Assembly: GCA_015231815.1 (NCBI GenBank)
Contig: JADGAW010000088.1
Coordinates: 1 to 7,923 of the forward strand
DNA: 7,923 bases
Origin: Nitrospinota bacterium
Lineage (GTDB): Bacteria; Nitrospinota_A; JADGAW01
Direction: 5' to 3'
The notes under the pieces are model-generated. The model did no database searches and was not told the DNA's origin. It saw only the letters and a list, made by a program, of their open reading frames with translations. Numbering within the stretch: position 1 is the first letter of the stretch; each line of letters begins with the position of its first letter. Below, piece by piece: positions 1-7,255 of the stretch. The position numbers and the translations under genes were made by a program.

Positions 1-1845
1 TATGCAATTCATTCGCTTTTTGAACGATTGTATGGTGGTCGAGAGGACTTCAAGGAACAAGCATTAAAGTTGGTTGAAACGATGGCTCGTCAATATATTA
101 ATCGTGCCGATCACCTGAGGGAACTGGATATTGAAAGAGAAAATAATTACAATTGGTTTTTAAGTCAGAAATGGGTTGGAATGGCTCTTTACTGCGATGG
201 TTTTGCAAAAAACCTCAAGGGACTTAAAGAACATGTTGGATACTTTCAGGATTTGGGGGTAAATATTGCTCATATTATGCCAATCATGCGTTGTCCAAAA
301 GGGTTCAGTGATGGAGGTTATGCTGTTAGCAACTTCAGAGAAATTGATTCACGAATAGGTACTTTGGAGGATTTGCACGAAGTTGTTGATGAAATGAAAA
401 AGAGAGAAATTCTCCTTGTAATGGATGTTGTGGTAAACCATACTTCCAATGAACATGAATGGGCTCAACGGGCAAAGGCTGGTGAAAAAAAGTATCTGGA
501 CTACTATTACACCTTTGAAAACCGGAACATTCCCGACATGTTTGAACAAAGTATGCCGGAAATTTTCCCCGAAACATCTCCGGGAAATTTCACCTGGGAT
601 GAAGAAATGCAACGGTGGGTAATGACCGTTTTTAACAATTACCAGTACGATTTAAACTATAGCAATCCGTCTGTTTTTATAGAAATGCTCGATATTATTT
701 TTTATTGGGCAAATAAAGGGGTTGATATATTACGCCTAGATGCAGTGGCATTTTTGTGGAAAAAGATTGGTAGTGCCTGCCAGAATGAACGGGAGGCTCA
801 TTTAATTCTTCAACTGATGAAGGATTGTTGTCAGGTAACTGCTCCTGGGGTACTTTTTATTGCAGAAGCAATTGTAGCTCCCGTAGAGGTCATTAAATAC
901 TTTGGTGAAGATGCCGTTATCGCAAAAGAGTGTGAAGTTGCCTATAATGCAACATTTATGGCTTTATTATGGGATGCAGTAGCAACAAAAAATGCCCGTT
1001 TATTAAATCAGGGGATAAAAAACCTTCCGGTTAAACTTGAACGTGCTACATGGCTCAACTATATTAGGTGTCATGATGATATTGGGCTTGGTTTTGATGA
1101 TAGGGATATTTCCCTCGCAGGGTATGAACCAAAAAATCATCGTAAATTCCTTATTGATTATTACACAGGAAAGTTTGAAGGAACACATGCGGCCGGGGTA
1201 CCTTTTGGCTATAACATGAAAACTGGTGATGCACGAATCTCGGGCTCTTTAGCTTCTCTTTCCGGTCTTCAACATTCAATTGATGCGGATAATCTTAAAG
1301 GAACACAGGATGCCATTAGAATAATATTACTTCTGCATGGAATGATTATGTCATTTGGTGGTATTCCTCTTATATATTATGGTGATGAAATAGGAACGAT
1401 GAACGATACTTCATATATTAACGACCCTCTCAAAGCCGGAGATTCCCGTTGGGTACATCGACCATCAATTAATTGGGAAAAAGCAGAAAACAGGAATATA
1501 CCCGGTACTGTTGAATATGAGATTTTTAGTTCTCTTAAACGAATGATATCGGTGAGAAAAGAAATTGAGGTTTTCAGTGACTTTAATAACAGAGAACTTG
1601 TTGATGTTGATAATCCTCATCTGTTTGTATTTTTTCGCTTCAGTTTAACAAAGCCAATGGATCAAATTCTCGTTGTTTCTAACTTTGATGGAAAGCCACA
1701 GTCCCTTGACCTTAGTAATGTATACAACCGCCCGGTTAATCAATATTCAAGGCTGGTTGACCTTTATACAGGAATGTCTCCGGAAGTGTTTAAAGATACT
1801 TTAATTGTTCCACCATTTACCTTTTATTGGTTGTCTGAATCATAA
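1..1845 (+). CDS. ams: Amylosucrase (GH13 family), 5'-truncated by the window edge
   Basis: Amylosucrase cleaves sucrose, transfers the glucosyl unit to an alpha-1,4-glucan and releases fructose. The frame is open from base 1 (YAIHSLFERLYGGRED...), so the start lies outside the window; by comparison with the roughly 636-residue Neisseria enzyme, as I recall it, about 40-50 residues are missing. A TTG at 28 is only an internal codon. The GH13 core is intact: DVVVNHTSNEHEW, the nucleophile Asp in LRLDAVAF (codon 739-741), the acid/base Glu in FIAEAIV (865-867) and the transition-state Asp in CHDDIG (1075-1077). Amylosucrase hallmarks are the Asp of SDGGYAV (310-312) and the Arg of GDSRWVHRP (1447-1449), which form the salt bridge closing the sucrose pocket in the Neisseria enzyme. 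No signal peptide is visible, but the N-terminus is absent. Downstream fructokinase and sucrose synthase genes support an intracellular sucrose role. A related sucrose hydrolase cannot be excluded from sequence alone. Confidence 0.95.
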   Translation, partial: YAIHSLFERLYGGREDFKEQALKLVETMARQYINRADHLRELDIERENNYNWFLSQKWVGMALYCDGFAKNLKGLKEHVGYFQDLGVNIAHIMPIMRCPKGFSDGGYAVSNFREIDSRIGTLEDLHEVVDEMKKREILLVMDVVVNHTSNEHEWAQRAKAGEKKYLDYYYTFENRNIPDMFEQSMPEIFPETSPGNFTWDEEMQRWVMTVFNNYQYDLNYSNPSVFIEMLDIIFYWANKGVDILRLDAVAFLWKKIGSACQNEREAHLILQLMKDCCQVTAPGVLFIAEAIVAPVEVIKYFGEDAVIAKECEVAYNATFMALLWDAVATKNARLLNQGIKNLPVKLERATWLNYIRCHDDIGLGFDDRDISLAGYEPKNHRKFLIDYYTGKFEGTHAAGVPFGYNMKTGDARISGSLASLSGLQHSIDADNLKGTQDAIRIILLLHGMIMSFGGIPLIYYGDEIGTMNDTSYINDPLKAGDSRWVHRPSINWEKAENRNIPGTVEYEIFSSLKRMISVRKEIEVFSDFNNRELVDVDNPHLFVFFRFSLTKPMDQILVVSNFDGKPQSLDLSNVYNRPVNQYSRLVDLYTGMSPEVFKDTLIVPPFTFYWLSES

Positions 1846-1936
1846 TGTATATGGTAAAAATAAATAAGGATTTTTTGTGCAATATTCTGGATATGGTTAA
1901 ATATTCGGTGTTTAATGAAGCTCAGTAATTATCAAA

Positions 1937-2851
1937 ATGTATAAACAAACGTTACGTCCTCTTATTTTTGGTGAAGTGTTGTTTGATGTTTTTCCTGATA
2001 AAGAAATTTTAGGGGGAGCACCCTTTAACGTTGCATGGAACCTGAAGGGCTTTGGACTTAACCCCCTCTTTGTCAGTAGAGTAGGGAAGGATGAACGAGG
2101 GCATAAGATAAAAACGGCTATGGAAGGTTTTGGACTTGATTGCAGTGGCTTGCAAATGGACGAAGAGTTTCAGACAGGTATGGTAAAGATTGAATTAAAG
2201 GGAAAGTCCCATACATTTAATATTCTTCCTGAACAAGCGTATGATTTTATTAATAAAGAAGAAGCCCTTAAGTGTGTTGAAACAGAAGATCTGGCTCTTC
2301 TTTATCATGGATCTCTTATCTCACGGGGCAAAGTAAGTAAATGTACCTTGGAATATATAAAAAAAACAATACATCCCCCCGTTTTTGTTGATGTAAATCT
2401 ACGCCCTCCCTGGTCAAGACCAGAAGACTTCAAGGAATACTCTGGCAATGCCAGGTGGATGAAAATAAATAATGATGAACTCTTTGAAATAACAGGTAAG
2501 AAAGCATCGGATTTAACGTGGTTAAAGGAAACGGCACTCTCCTACATGAAGGATGTCTCTTTACAAACATTATTTTTAACGTTAGGAGAACAGGGTTCAC
2601 TCATAATTGATGGTAAAAACATTTACGAAGGAGCTGGAAAGAGAGTTTCGGTTAACAATATCGTTGACACCGTAGGAGCCGGAGATGCCTATAGTTCAGT
2701 GGTTATTATGGGAATTCTTTCTCAATGGTCTTTTCAAACGATTATCGAAAGATCAGAAGAATTTGCATCTGCTGTTTGTTGTATGCGTGGTGCTACTACA
2801 ACCGACAAAAGGTTTTATCAGGACTTTTTATCAAAATGGAAGGTTATTTAA
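1937..2851 (+). CDS. fruK: PfkB-family carbohydrate kinase, probable fructokinase
   Basis: This 304-residue protein is a ribokinase/PfkB-fold sugar kinase, predicted to phosphorylate fructose to fructose-6-phosphate with ATP in the cytoplasm. The N-terminal sugar-binding signature GGAPFNVAWNL is at about residues 26-36. The C-terminal signature DTVGAGDAY is at about 244-252, with Asp250 as the expected catalytic base next to the GAG anion hole. Length is normal for the family. The gene lies 91 nt after amylosucrase, and its stop codon directly abuts the sucrose-phosphate synthase ATG, so it would recycle the fructose freed by amylosucrase. ATG 1937 is the only standard start before an in-frame TGA at 1916-1918, yet no good Shine-Dalgarno precedes it; the nearest purine stretch, GAAG at 1917-1920, is 16 nt away. 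Substrate is assigned from context; PfkB proteins acting on other sugars or nucleosides look similar. Confidence 0.88.
   Translation: MYKQTLRPLIFGEVLFDVFPDKEILGGAPFNVAWNLKGFGLNPLFVSRVGKDERGHKIKTAMEGFGLDCSGLQMDEEFQTGMVKIELKGKSHTFNILPEQAYDFINKEEALKCVETEDLALLYHGSLISRGKVSKCTLEYIKKTIHPPVFVDVNLRPPWSRPEDFKEYSGNARWMKINNDELFEITGKKASDLTWLKETALSYMKDVSLQTLFLTLGEQGSLIIDGKNIYEGAGKRVSVNNIVDTVGAGDAYSSVVIMGILSQWSFQTIIERSEEFASAVCCMRGATTTDKRFYQDFLSKWKVI
2838..2843 (+). promoter_or_regulatory. Shine-Dalgarno for the SPS-SPP gene, inside the end of fruK
   Basis: GGAAGG lies 8 nt upstream of ATG 2852 and within the last codons of the fructokinase gene. The fruK stop TAA (2849-2851) immediately precedes the next ATG, so translation of the two genes is probably coupled. 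Confidence 0.7.
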
Positions 2852-4984
2852 ATGGAAACAAAAGAACAGTTTTATATGGCTTTCATAAACATTCATGGTC
2901 TCTTAAGAAAAGAAGATCTTGAACTTGGAAGAGACGCCGATACAGGGGGACAAACAACCTATGTTCTGGAGCTTGCCAAAGCTTTAATAAAAAGACCTGA
3001 AGTGGAACGGCTTGATATTTTTACCCGGTTGATATTTGATCCAAGGGTAAGTAATGATTATTCATGCCTTGTAGAGGAAATTGAACCGGGATTGAATATT
3101 ATCAGAATGCCTTGTGGTCCTAAAAGATATTTAAAGAAAGAAGCTCTTTGGCCTTACCTGGATGAATTTGCCGATAATATCCTGAAGTTCTTTCAGTCAG
3201 GAAAACGTGTTCCGGATATACTTCATAGCCATTATGCCGATGCAGGTTACGTTGGTGTTCGTTTATCAAGTTTGCTCTCCTTACCATTTGCCTTTACCGG
3301 ACATTCTTTGGGGAGAGTAAAGAAAATGCGTTTAGAGGAAAAAGGTCTTAAAAACGAAACGATAGAAAAAACATTTAGAATTAGTCGTCGAATTGAAGCT
3401 GAAGAAATGGTATTAGACAGTGCTTCTTTTATTGTTACCAGCACAAATCAGGAAGTTGAAGAACAGTATAGTCTTTATGATAAGTATCAGCCAAAACGTA
3501 TGATTGTTATACAACCGGGCGTTAACTTAGACCGGTTTTCTCCTCCCCACCGGTTTCGCTTTTTTCAACCGGAATATTTTAAGGAAATTACACGTTTTTT
3601 AAAGCATCCTAAAAAGCCGATGATTCTTGCTCTTTCAAGAGCAGATGCACGAAAAAATATAGTTTCTTTAATTCATGCTTATGGAAGCTCTGAAGAACTA
3701 CAGGAAATTGCCAACCTTATCATCTTTGCCGGTTCCAGAAAGGATATAAATAAAGCAGATAAAGAAGCAAGAGAAGTTTATCGTGAACTTCTTCGGTATA
3801 TTGATTATTATGACCTCTATGGAAAAGTTGCATATCCCAAAAAACACGCTTCAGAGGATGTACCCAATATATACAGAATAGCTGCGGGAAGTCAAGGGGT
3901 CTTTGTTAACCCAGCACTTACAGAACCCTTTGGACTCACCCTTATTGAGGCTGCTGCTTCAGGTCTTCCTATTGTTGCAACGAAGGATGGAGGACCAAAG
4001 GATATTATTGCAGCATGTAATAATGGATTACTCATCGACCCACTTGACGTTGAAGATATTAAAGAAAAACTTCTTGTGGCTTTAAAGGATGGAAATCAGT
4101 GGAGAAACTGGGCAAAGAGCGGTATAAAGGGTGCATTTAAACATTTCTCATGGGAAGGACATGCGCAAAAATATATTAAAGTAGTAAAAAAAGTTGTGGT
4201 TCAGAATAAAAGAAGGTTTCTACCAAGACAATTTGGTCGGAATATAGCTTTAAGCGATAGGGTACTTATCAGTGATATTGACAATACCCTTGTAGGAAAT
4301 GATGAAGCCTTAAACGAACTTTTAAATAAACTTAAGGGGGCACAATGTAAAGTGGGAATAGGCGTTGCAACAGGAAGAAGTTTACCGTTAACACTTGCAG
4401 TGCTGAAGAAAAATAAAATTCCTGTTCCCAATATTCTTATAACGTCAGTGGGAAGTGAAATTTATTACGGTCCAAAGCTGGTTCAAGATGTTGGCTGGAC
4501 AAATCACATCAATTATCGTTGGAAACCTCTGGATATAAAGAAAAAATTGAATAATATAAAAGGCATTAGTATGCAGGCAGCAGAAGGGCAGGGTAACCAT
4601 AAAATCAGCTTTAATGTAGATGCTCAAATTGCCCCTACTCCTAAGGAAATAACAAGTTTTCTAAGGAAAGCAGGGATTTATGCTAATGTTATTTATTCCC
4701 ATGAAGCATACCTTGATATTTTACCGATAAGAGCATCGAAAGGCTTAGCTGTCAGATATTGTGCTGTAAAGTGGGGGATTCCCATTGACCGTTTTCTTGT
4801 TGCTGGTGATTCAGGAAATGATGAAGAAATGCTTAGGGGAAACACCCTTGGTGTTGTTGTGGGCAATTATAGTCCTGAACTGGAGCACCTTAGAAAAGAC
4901 TCCAACGTGTTATTTGCAAAAGGACATTTTGCATTTGGAATTCTGGAGGCAATTGACCACTATAAATTTCTTGGGAAATTATAA
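2852..4984 (+). CDS. sps: Sucrose-phosphate synthase with fused HAD sucrose-phosphatase domain (SPS-SPP)
   Basis: This 710-residue protein probably catalyses both steps of sucrose synthesis: nucleotide-glucose plus fructose-6-phosphate to sucrose-6-phosphate, then dephosphorylation. Residues 1 to about 450 are a GT-B, family GT4 glycosyltransferase: the N-terminal glycine-rich loop GRDADTGGQT, SHYADAGYV, FTGHSLGR, the SRADARKN nucleotide-sugar region (Arg263, Lys268) and the ELxxxE-type element EPFGLTLIE (Glu358, Glu366) followed by DGGPKDI. Residues about 470-710 are a HAD hydrolase of the sucrose-phosphatase type: motif I DIDNT (Asp475 nucleophile, Asp477 acid/base, Thr479), motif II in TGRS, and motif IV GDSGNDEEM (Asp653, Asp657). 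In plant SPS the equivalent domain has lost these residues; here they are kept, so an active bifunctional enzyme is inferred. No plant-type N-terminal regulatory extension is present. It is the last gene of the sucrose block and converges on the PRC-barrel gene. Preference for UDP- or ADP-glucose cannot be read. Confidence 0.94.
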   Translation: METKEQFYMAFINIHGLLRKEDLELGRDADTGGQTTYVLELAKALIKRPEVERLDIFTRLIFDPRVSNDYSCLVEEIEPGLNIIRMPCGPKRYLKKEALWPYLDEFADNILKFFQSGKRVPDILHSHYADAGYVGVRLSSLLSLPFAFTGHSLGRVKKMRLEEKGLKNETIEKTFRISRRIEAEEMVLDSASFIVTSTNQEVEEQYSLYDKYQPKRMIVIQPGVNLDRFSPPHRFRFFQPEYFKEITRFLKHPKKPMILALSRADARKNIVSLIHAYGSSEELQEIANLIIFAGSRKDINKADKEAREVYRELLRYIDYYDLYGKVAYPKKHASEDVPNIYRIAAGSQGVFVNPALTEPFGLTLIEAAASGLPIVATKDGGPKDIIAACNNGLLIDPLDVEDIKEKLLVALKDGNQWRNWAKSGIKGAFKHFSWEGHAQKYIKVVKKVVVQNKRRFLPRQFGRNIALSDRVLISDIDNTLVGNDEALNELLNKLKGAQCKVGIGVATGRSLPLTLAVLKKNKIPVPNILITSVGSEIYYGPKLVQDVGWTNHINYRWKPLDIKKKLNNIKGISMQAAEGQGNHKISFNVDAQIAPTPKEITSFLRKAGIYANVIYSHEAYLDILPIRASKGLAVRYCAVKWGIPIDRFLVAGDSGNDEEMLRGNTLGVVVGNYSPELEHLRKDSNVLFAKGHFAFGILEAIDHYKFLGKL

Positions 4985-4993
4985 AAGGTTTTG

Positions 4994-5578
4994 TTATGGA
5001 GAACCTCCCAGAGTTTCTTCTATGCTTTTACGAGCTTTTTCCTTAATTTTTGTTGCTTTATGCCTTAAACCAGCTTTTGTTTTCATGATATCTGAAACTT
5101 CTTTTGCGGTCTCAAGTATTTTCATCTCATTGCATGTTAAAGAAACAACACCACATTTTGAAATCAATCCTTTCCCGTTTATCATTTCATTTAAATAGCC
5201 TCCTGAAATCTCATAATAAAGAATTTCTCCCTCTTCTGAAAAATAGAAGGATGTAACCGTTCCCATATTTTTGGATGTCTCTGTTCTTACTGGAAGTCCT
5301 ATAATCTTCTCTCCCATGAGTTTTGCATCGCTATTTATGGAACTTTCCTGCTTACTATCAATAGATTTTTTTGAGTATATAAGAATTACATCCTTTCCTA
5401 TTAAACTGATTTTTTCAAAGCGTAAAAATGCTCCGCTTTTCTTTCTTTTTCCTGTCAACATAAAGCCGAGTACTTTTTGATTCTCCGGATCAATGACTGG
5501 GCTCTCAATTTCTCCTGGAACAGAACCGTCATGAATTGATATTACGCTTGTACCATAGATGTCAGCAAACTCAAACAT
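4994..5578 (-). CDS. Protein with two PRC-barrel-like repeats
   Basis: The product of about 194 residues appears to hold two PRC-barrel-type beta domains. The first, about residues 8-75, includes GEIESPVIDPENQKVLGF and a strand pattern ending LIGKDVILI. The second, about 85-150, includes GLPVRTETSKNMGTVTSFYF and YLNEMINGKGLISKCGVVSL. A lysine-rich helical tail of about 35 residues follows. PRC-barrel proteins act in RNA processing, photosynthetic reaction centres and other assemblies, so no specific function follows. There is no signal peptide, suggesting a cytoplasmic protein. The EctA-like gene upstream overlaps its start, consistent with coupled translation. ATG 5578 is chosen because an AGGA element (5587-5590) lies 8 nt upstream; ATG 5584, two codons earlier, is only 2 nt from it and is the alternative. 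The stop is 9 nt from the convergent SPS-SPP stop. Confidence 0.75.
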   Translation of the reverse strand: MFEFADIYGTSVISIHDGSVPGEIESPVIDPENQKVLGFMLTGKRKKSGAFLRFEKISLIGKDVILIYSKKSIDSKQESSINSDAKLMGEKIIGLPVRTETSKNMGTVTSFYFSEEGEILYYEISGGYLNEMINGKGLISKCGVVSLTCNEMKILETAKEVSDIMKTKAGLRHKATKIKEKARKSIEETLGGSP

Positions 5579-6080
5579 TTTCATATTCCTTTCTCATTTT
5601 TGTTAATGTGTATAAAATCTCCTGCTCATGAATACCCTCACCAAACTGTGATTCCTTCAAAAAAACTGATTTTTTTACGAGAAATCCTTTGTTGAAGGCA
5701 AATTGTTTAAAAAGTTTTTCTGAGACTTTATTGGACGTTGATACTGTTGTTTCAATCTCCTTCATCGTGATGGGGTTTAACTTTTTATACAGCCAGGACA
5801 ACATCTGCATTTCAAGGTCTATTTCTTTTTTATTATCTAAAACGACTATTTGCTGTACAAAAAGAGAGAGAGGATTGTGGGGCTTTCGGTATGCTGACAG
5901 AAAGCCAATCAACTGACCCTCATAGGTGGCAACTACGCAGGTATTGAAAAAATCCTTGCACAAAAGGTAATAGAAGTAAATTGAATTTAAATCAAGGGAA
6001 GGGCATTTTTTCACCAAATAGTAAATGCCCAACCCTTCATTAAAGTTTGGATGTCGAAATTCAATCATGGTCTTTTCCAT
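5571..6080 (-). CDS. EctA-like GNAT protein (diaminobutyrate acetyltransferase family) with an eroded CoA loop
   Basis: This 169-residue protein resembles L-2,4-diaminobutyrate acetyltransferase (EctA), the ectoine-pathway enzyme. EctA-like features are the DLNSIYFYYLLCKDFFNTCVV stretch beginning at Asp30, GFLSAYRKPHNPLSLFV (about 59-75), the TTVSTSNKVSEKLF helix region (about 111-124) and the C-terminal GIHEQEILY. Length matches the family. It is odd where it should bind acetyl-CoA: the usual RGxGxG/A P-loop is replaced by KKEIDLE (about 84-90), and the Trp-Gln usually ending the preceding strand is Gln-Gln (76-77). Either acetylation works unusually or the protein has another role. No ectB or ectC is in the window. 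It begins 3 nt after the SH3 gene and overlaps the PRC-barrel gene, so it is probably co-translated with both. ATG 6080 is used; ATG 6068 is possible, and neither has a clear Shine-Dalgarno. Confidence 0.78.
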   Translation of the reverse strand: MEKTMIEFRHPNFNEGLGIYYLVKKCPSLDLNSIYFYYLLCKDFFNTCVVATYEGQLIGFLSAYRKPHNPLSLFVQQIVVLDNKKEIDLEMQMLSWLYKKLNPITMKEIETTVSTSNKVSEKLFKQFAFNKGFLVKKSVFLKESQFGEGIHEQEILYTLTKMRKEYENV

Positions 6081-6083
6081 AAT

Positions 6084-6548
6084 TTAATTCGTGGCTCCCC
6101 ACAAAAGCTTTTTGTAAATCCACCCTCTGTTTTCCACACTGTCAATAACGTGTAACCAGGAACCTTTTTTTTCTATGACTCTAAAAGTCTCTCCCTTAAC
6201 TGCTGTCCATAAATTCTTGAACTGTGTTCCAGGACCATTTCGTACATGAGCCTTTTTTTTAACAATTACCGCATTTATTCTGGATGTGAGAAACTTTGCA
6301 ATCCAACCGGAGTCTCCTTCATAGTCTTTGACTTTTAACCAACGCCCACTTCTTTTCAAAACCCTCAGTGGGTAATTTAATGAATGATTCATGGTATAAA
6401 GAAGTGGACTGCTGACTCCAGGCTTGCTTCTGATATTTGCCTTTTCCTGTACAATCGCAACATATTCCCCAAAAGCTGATTGAGCAAAAGGTAAGATGAT
6501 GAGAAGCGTAAAAAGGGTAATTCTTAACTGTATGTTTCTTTTATTCAT
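6084..6548 (-). CDS. Secreted protein with two bacterial SH3 (SH3_3-type) domains
   Basis: The 154-residue product starts with a typical Sec signal peptide (MNKRNIQLRITLFTLLIILP, then FAQSAFG, with probable cleavage before EYVAIV). Two bacterial SH3 repeats follow. The first, about residues 29-85, contains the signature KANIRSKPG and ends GDSGWIAKFL. The second, about 90-150, contains KAHVRNGPGTQFKNLW and ends NRGWIYKKLL. Such domains bind cell-wall peptides or proteins in the envelope; no catalytic domain is attached. ATG 6548 is preferred because it places the signal peptide at the N-terminus. The longer frame opens with TTG at 6617, inside the cytochrome gene, and would add 23 charged residues in front. 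The gene starts 11 nt after the cytochrome stop and ends 3 nt before the EctA-like ATG. No clear Shine-Dalgarno precedes it, so translation may depend on coupling to the cytochrome gene. Confidence 0.85.
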   Translation of the reverse strand: MNKRNIQLRITLFTLLIILPFAQSAFGEYVAIVQEKANIRSKPGVSSPLLYTMNHSLNYPLRVLKRSGRWLKVKDYEGDSGWIAKFLTSRINAVIVKKKAHVRNGPGTQFKNLWTAVKGETFRVIEKKGSWLHVIDSVENRGWIYKKLLWGATN

Positions 6549-6559
6549 AGAAATCACAA

Positions 6560-7255
6560 TTATTTTGGCCAACTTCCTCTTTTTGGTCTGTGAACTTTGT
6601 ATCTTCTCTTTTCCCAATCAAATTTATATCCATCAATTGCAGCAATAATAGGACAGTCCTTATTCTTTGAGTGACAGGCTTCTTCACACGCTTTTTTCCC
6701 TTTATCCTTATGAATATCATTCATGCCGAACTTTAAAGCCTCCTCACGTTTGTATTTTTCTGCTGCTTTTTCCATGTATGGAACATATTTTGAGCCCGGA
6801 CCATGACATGACTCGCAGGTTACACCGGATAGCTGTGGTTTGGGATTTGTTGGGTCATAACCGCTTTGTGTCCCGTGTCCGGTTGAGTGGCACTTTAGGC
6901 ATTTTGTGTCCTTGGAATAATCCTTTGACCAGTCGATGTTTATTTCTGAAATGGTGGCTCTGTCACCTTCCTTTGTTTTGTATCGTGTTTTTCCCTCTGC
7001 CCTTTTAGTTTCTTCAAAATATTTTTTTCTGGAACTAAGGTCAGCAAGCATCTTCGTAGAGTTTGGAAGCCTTCTTGGTTTTTCAGATCCTCTTCTTATA
7101 ATGCTTTCAAATGATTTATATAGTTTTGTATGGCATTCACGACAGTTCTCCATACCGATATATTTGTTCTCTTCTGCAGCAGTTTTCTCTGGTGTAACAA
7201 AATCCAGAATAAAAACTGACGATAAGAAGAGCAGTACATAAAAGTGCTTAAGCAT
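6560..7255 (-). CDS. Secreted multiheme cytochrome c, c554-like, with three CXXCH and one CX3CH motif
   Basis: The 231-residue preprotein has an N-terminal signal peptide (hydrophobic residues about 5-20, likely cut near TAA-EEN), so it should be matured in the periplasm or an equivalent compartment. Three canonical heme c motifs are present: CRECH (Cys38-His42), CLKCH (Cys119-His123) and CESCH (Cys147-His151), the last followed by GPGSKYV, which is typical of cytochrome c554-family proteins. A fourth candidate, CEEACH (Cys190-His195), has three residues between the cysteines and would be a noncanonical heme site; another Cys follows at 201. The order and spacing resemble tetraheme cytochrome c554, an electron carrier of hydroxylamine and other nitrogen metabolism, but the electron partners here are unknown. 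The C-terminal 20 residues are strongly basic. Its start has the best Shine-Dalgarno in the window. It is the first gene of the tight four-gene unit with SH3, EctA-like and PRC-barrel proteins. Confidence 0.88.
   Translation of the reverse strand: MLKHFYVLLFLSSVFILDFVTPEKTAAEENKYIGMENCRECHTKLYKSFESIIRRGSEKPRRLPNSTKMLADLSSRKKYFEETKRAEGKTRYKTKEGDRATISEINIDWSKDYSKDTKCLKCHSTGHGTQSGYDPTNPKPQLSGVTCESCHGPGSKYVPYMEKAAEKYKREEALKFGMNDIHKDKGKKACEEACHSKNKDCPIIAAIDGYKFDWEKRRYKVHRPKRGSWPK

Noticed and set aside
1875..1902. Possible promoter before fruK: TTGTGC, 16 nt, TTAAAT
   Set aside because: Only about half of each hexamer matches the sigma-70 consensus, which is expected by chance in AT-rich DNA, and the genes otherwise look co-transcribed.
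47..2439. Repeated GACTTCAAGGAA at about 47 and 2428
   Set aside because: Both encode Asp-Phe-Lys-Glu in unrelated proteins; a 12-nt match alone is coincidence.
4986..5006. Inverted repeat AGGTT/AACCT after the SPS-SPP stop as a terminator
   Set aside because: Only a 5-bp stem with an 11-nt loop and no U-tract; too weak to support a terminator.
4785..5198. 137-codon plus-strand ORF spanning the convergent junction, with a hydrophobic stretch
   Set aside because: It lies antisense to the PRC-barrel gene and out of frame within SPS-SPP, has no Shine-Dalgarno, and resembles no family; it is a shadow ORF.
6549..6617. Longer SH3 reading frame starting at TTG 6617, overlapping the cytochrome gene by 58 nt
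   Set aside because: It would put 23 charged residues ahead of a clear signal peptide; ATG 6548 fits an exported protein and the gene spacing.
6667..7241. Two plus-strand ORFs opposite the cytochrome gene
   Set aside because: They are antisense to a gene with heme motifs, signal peptide and strong Shine-Dalgarno; their composition is that of a complementary-strand shadow.
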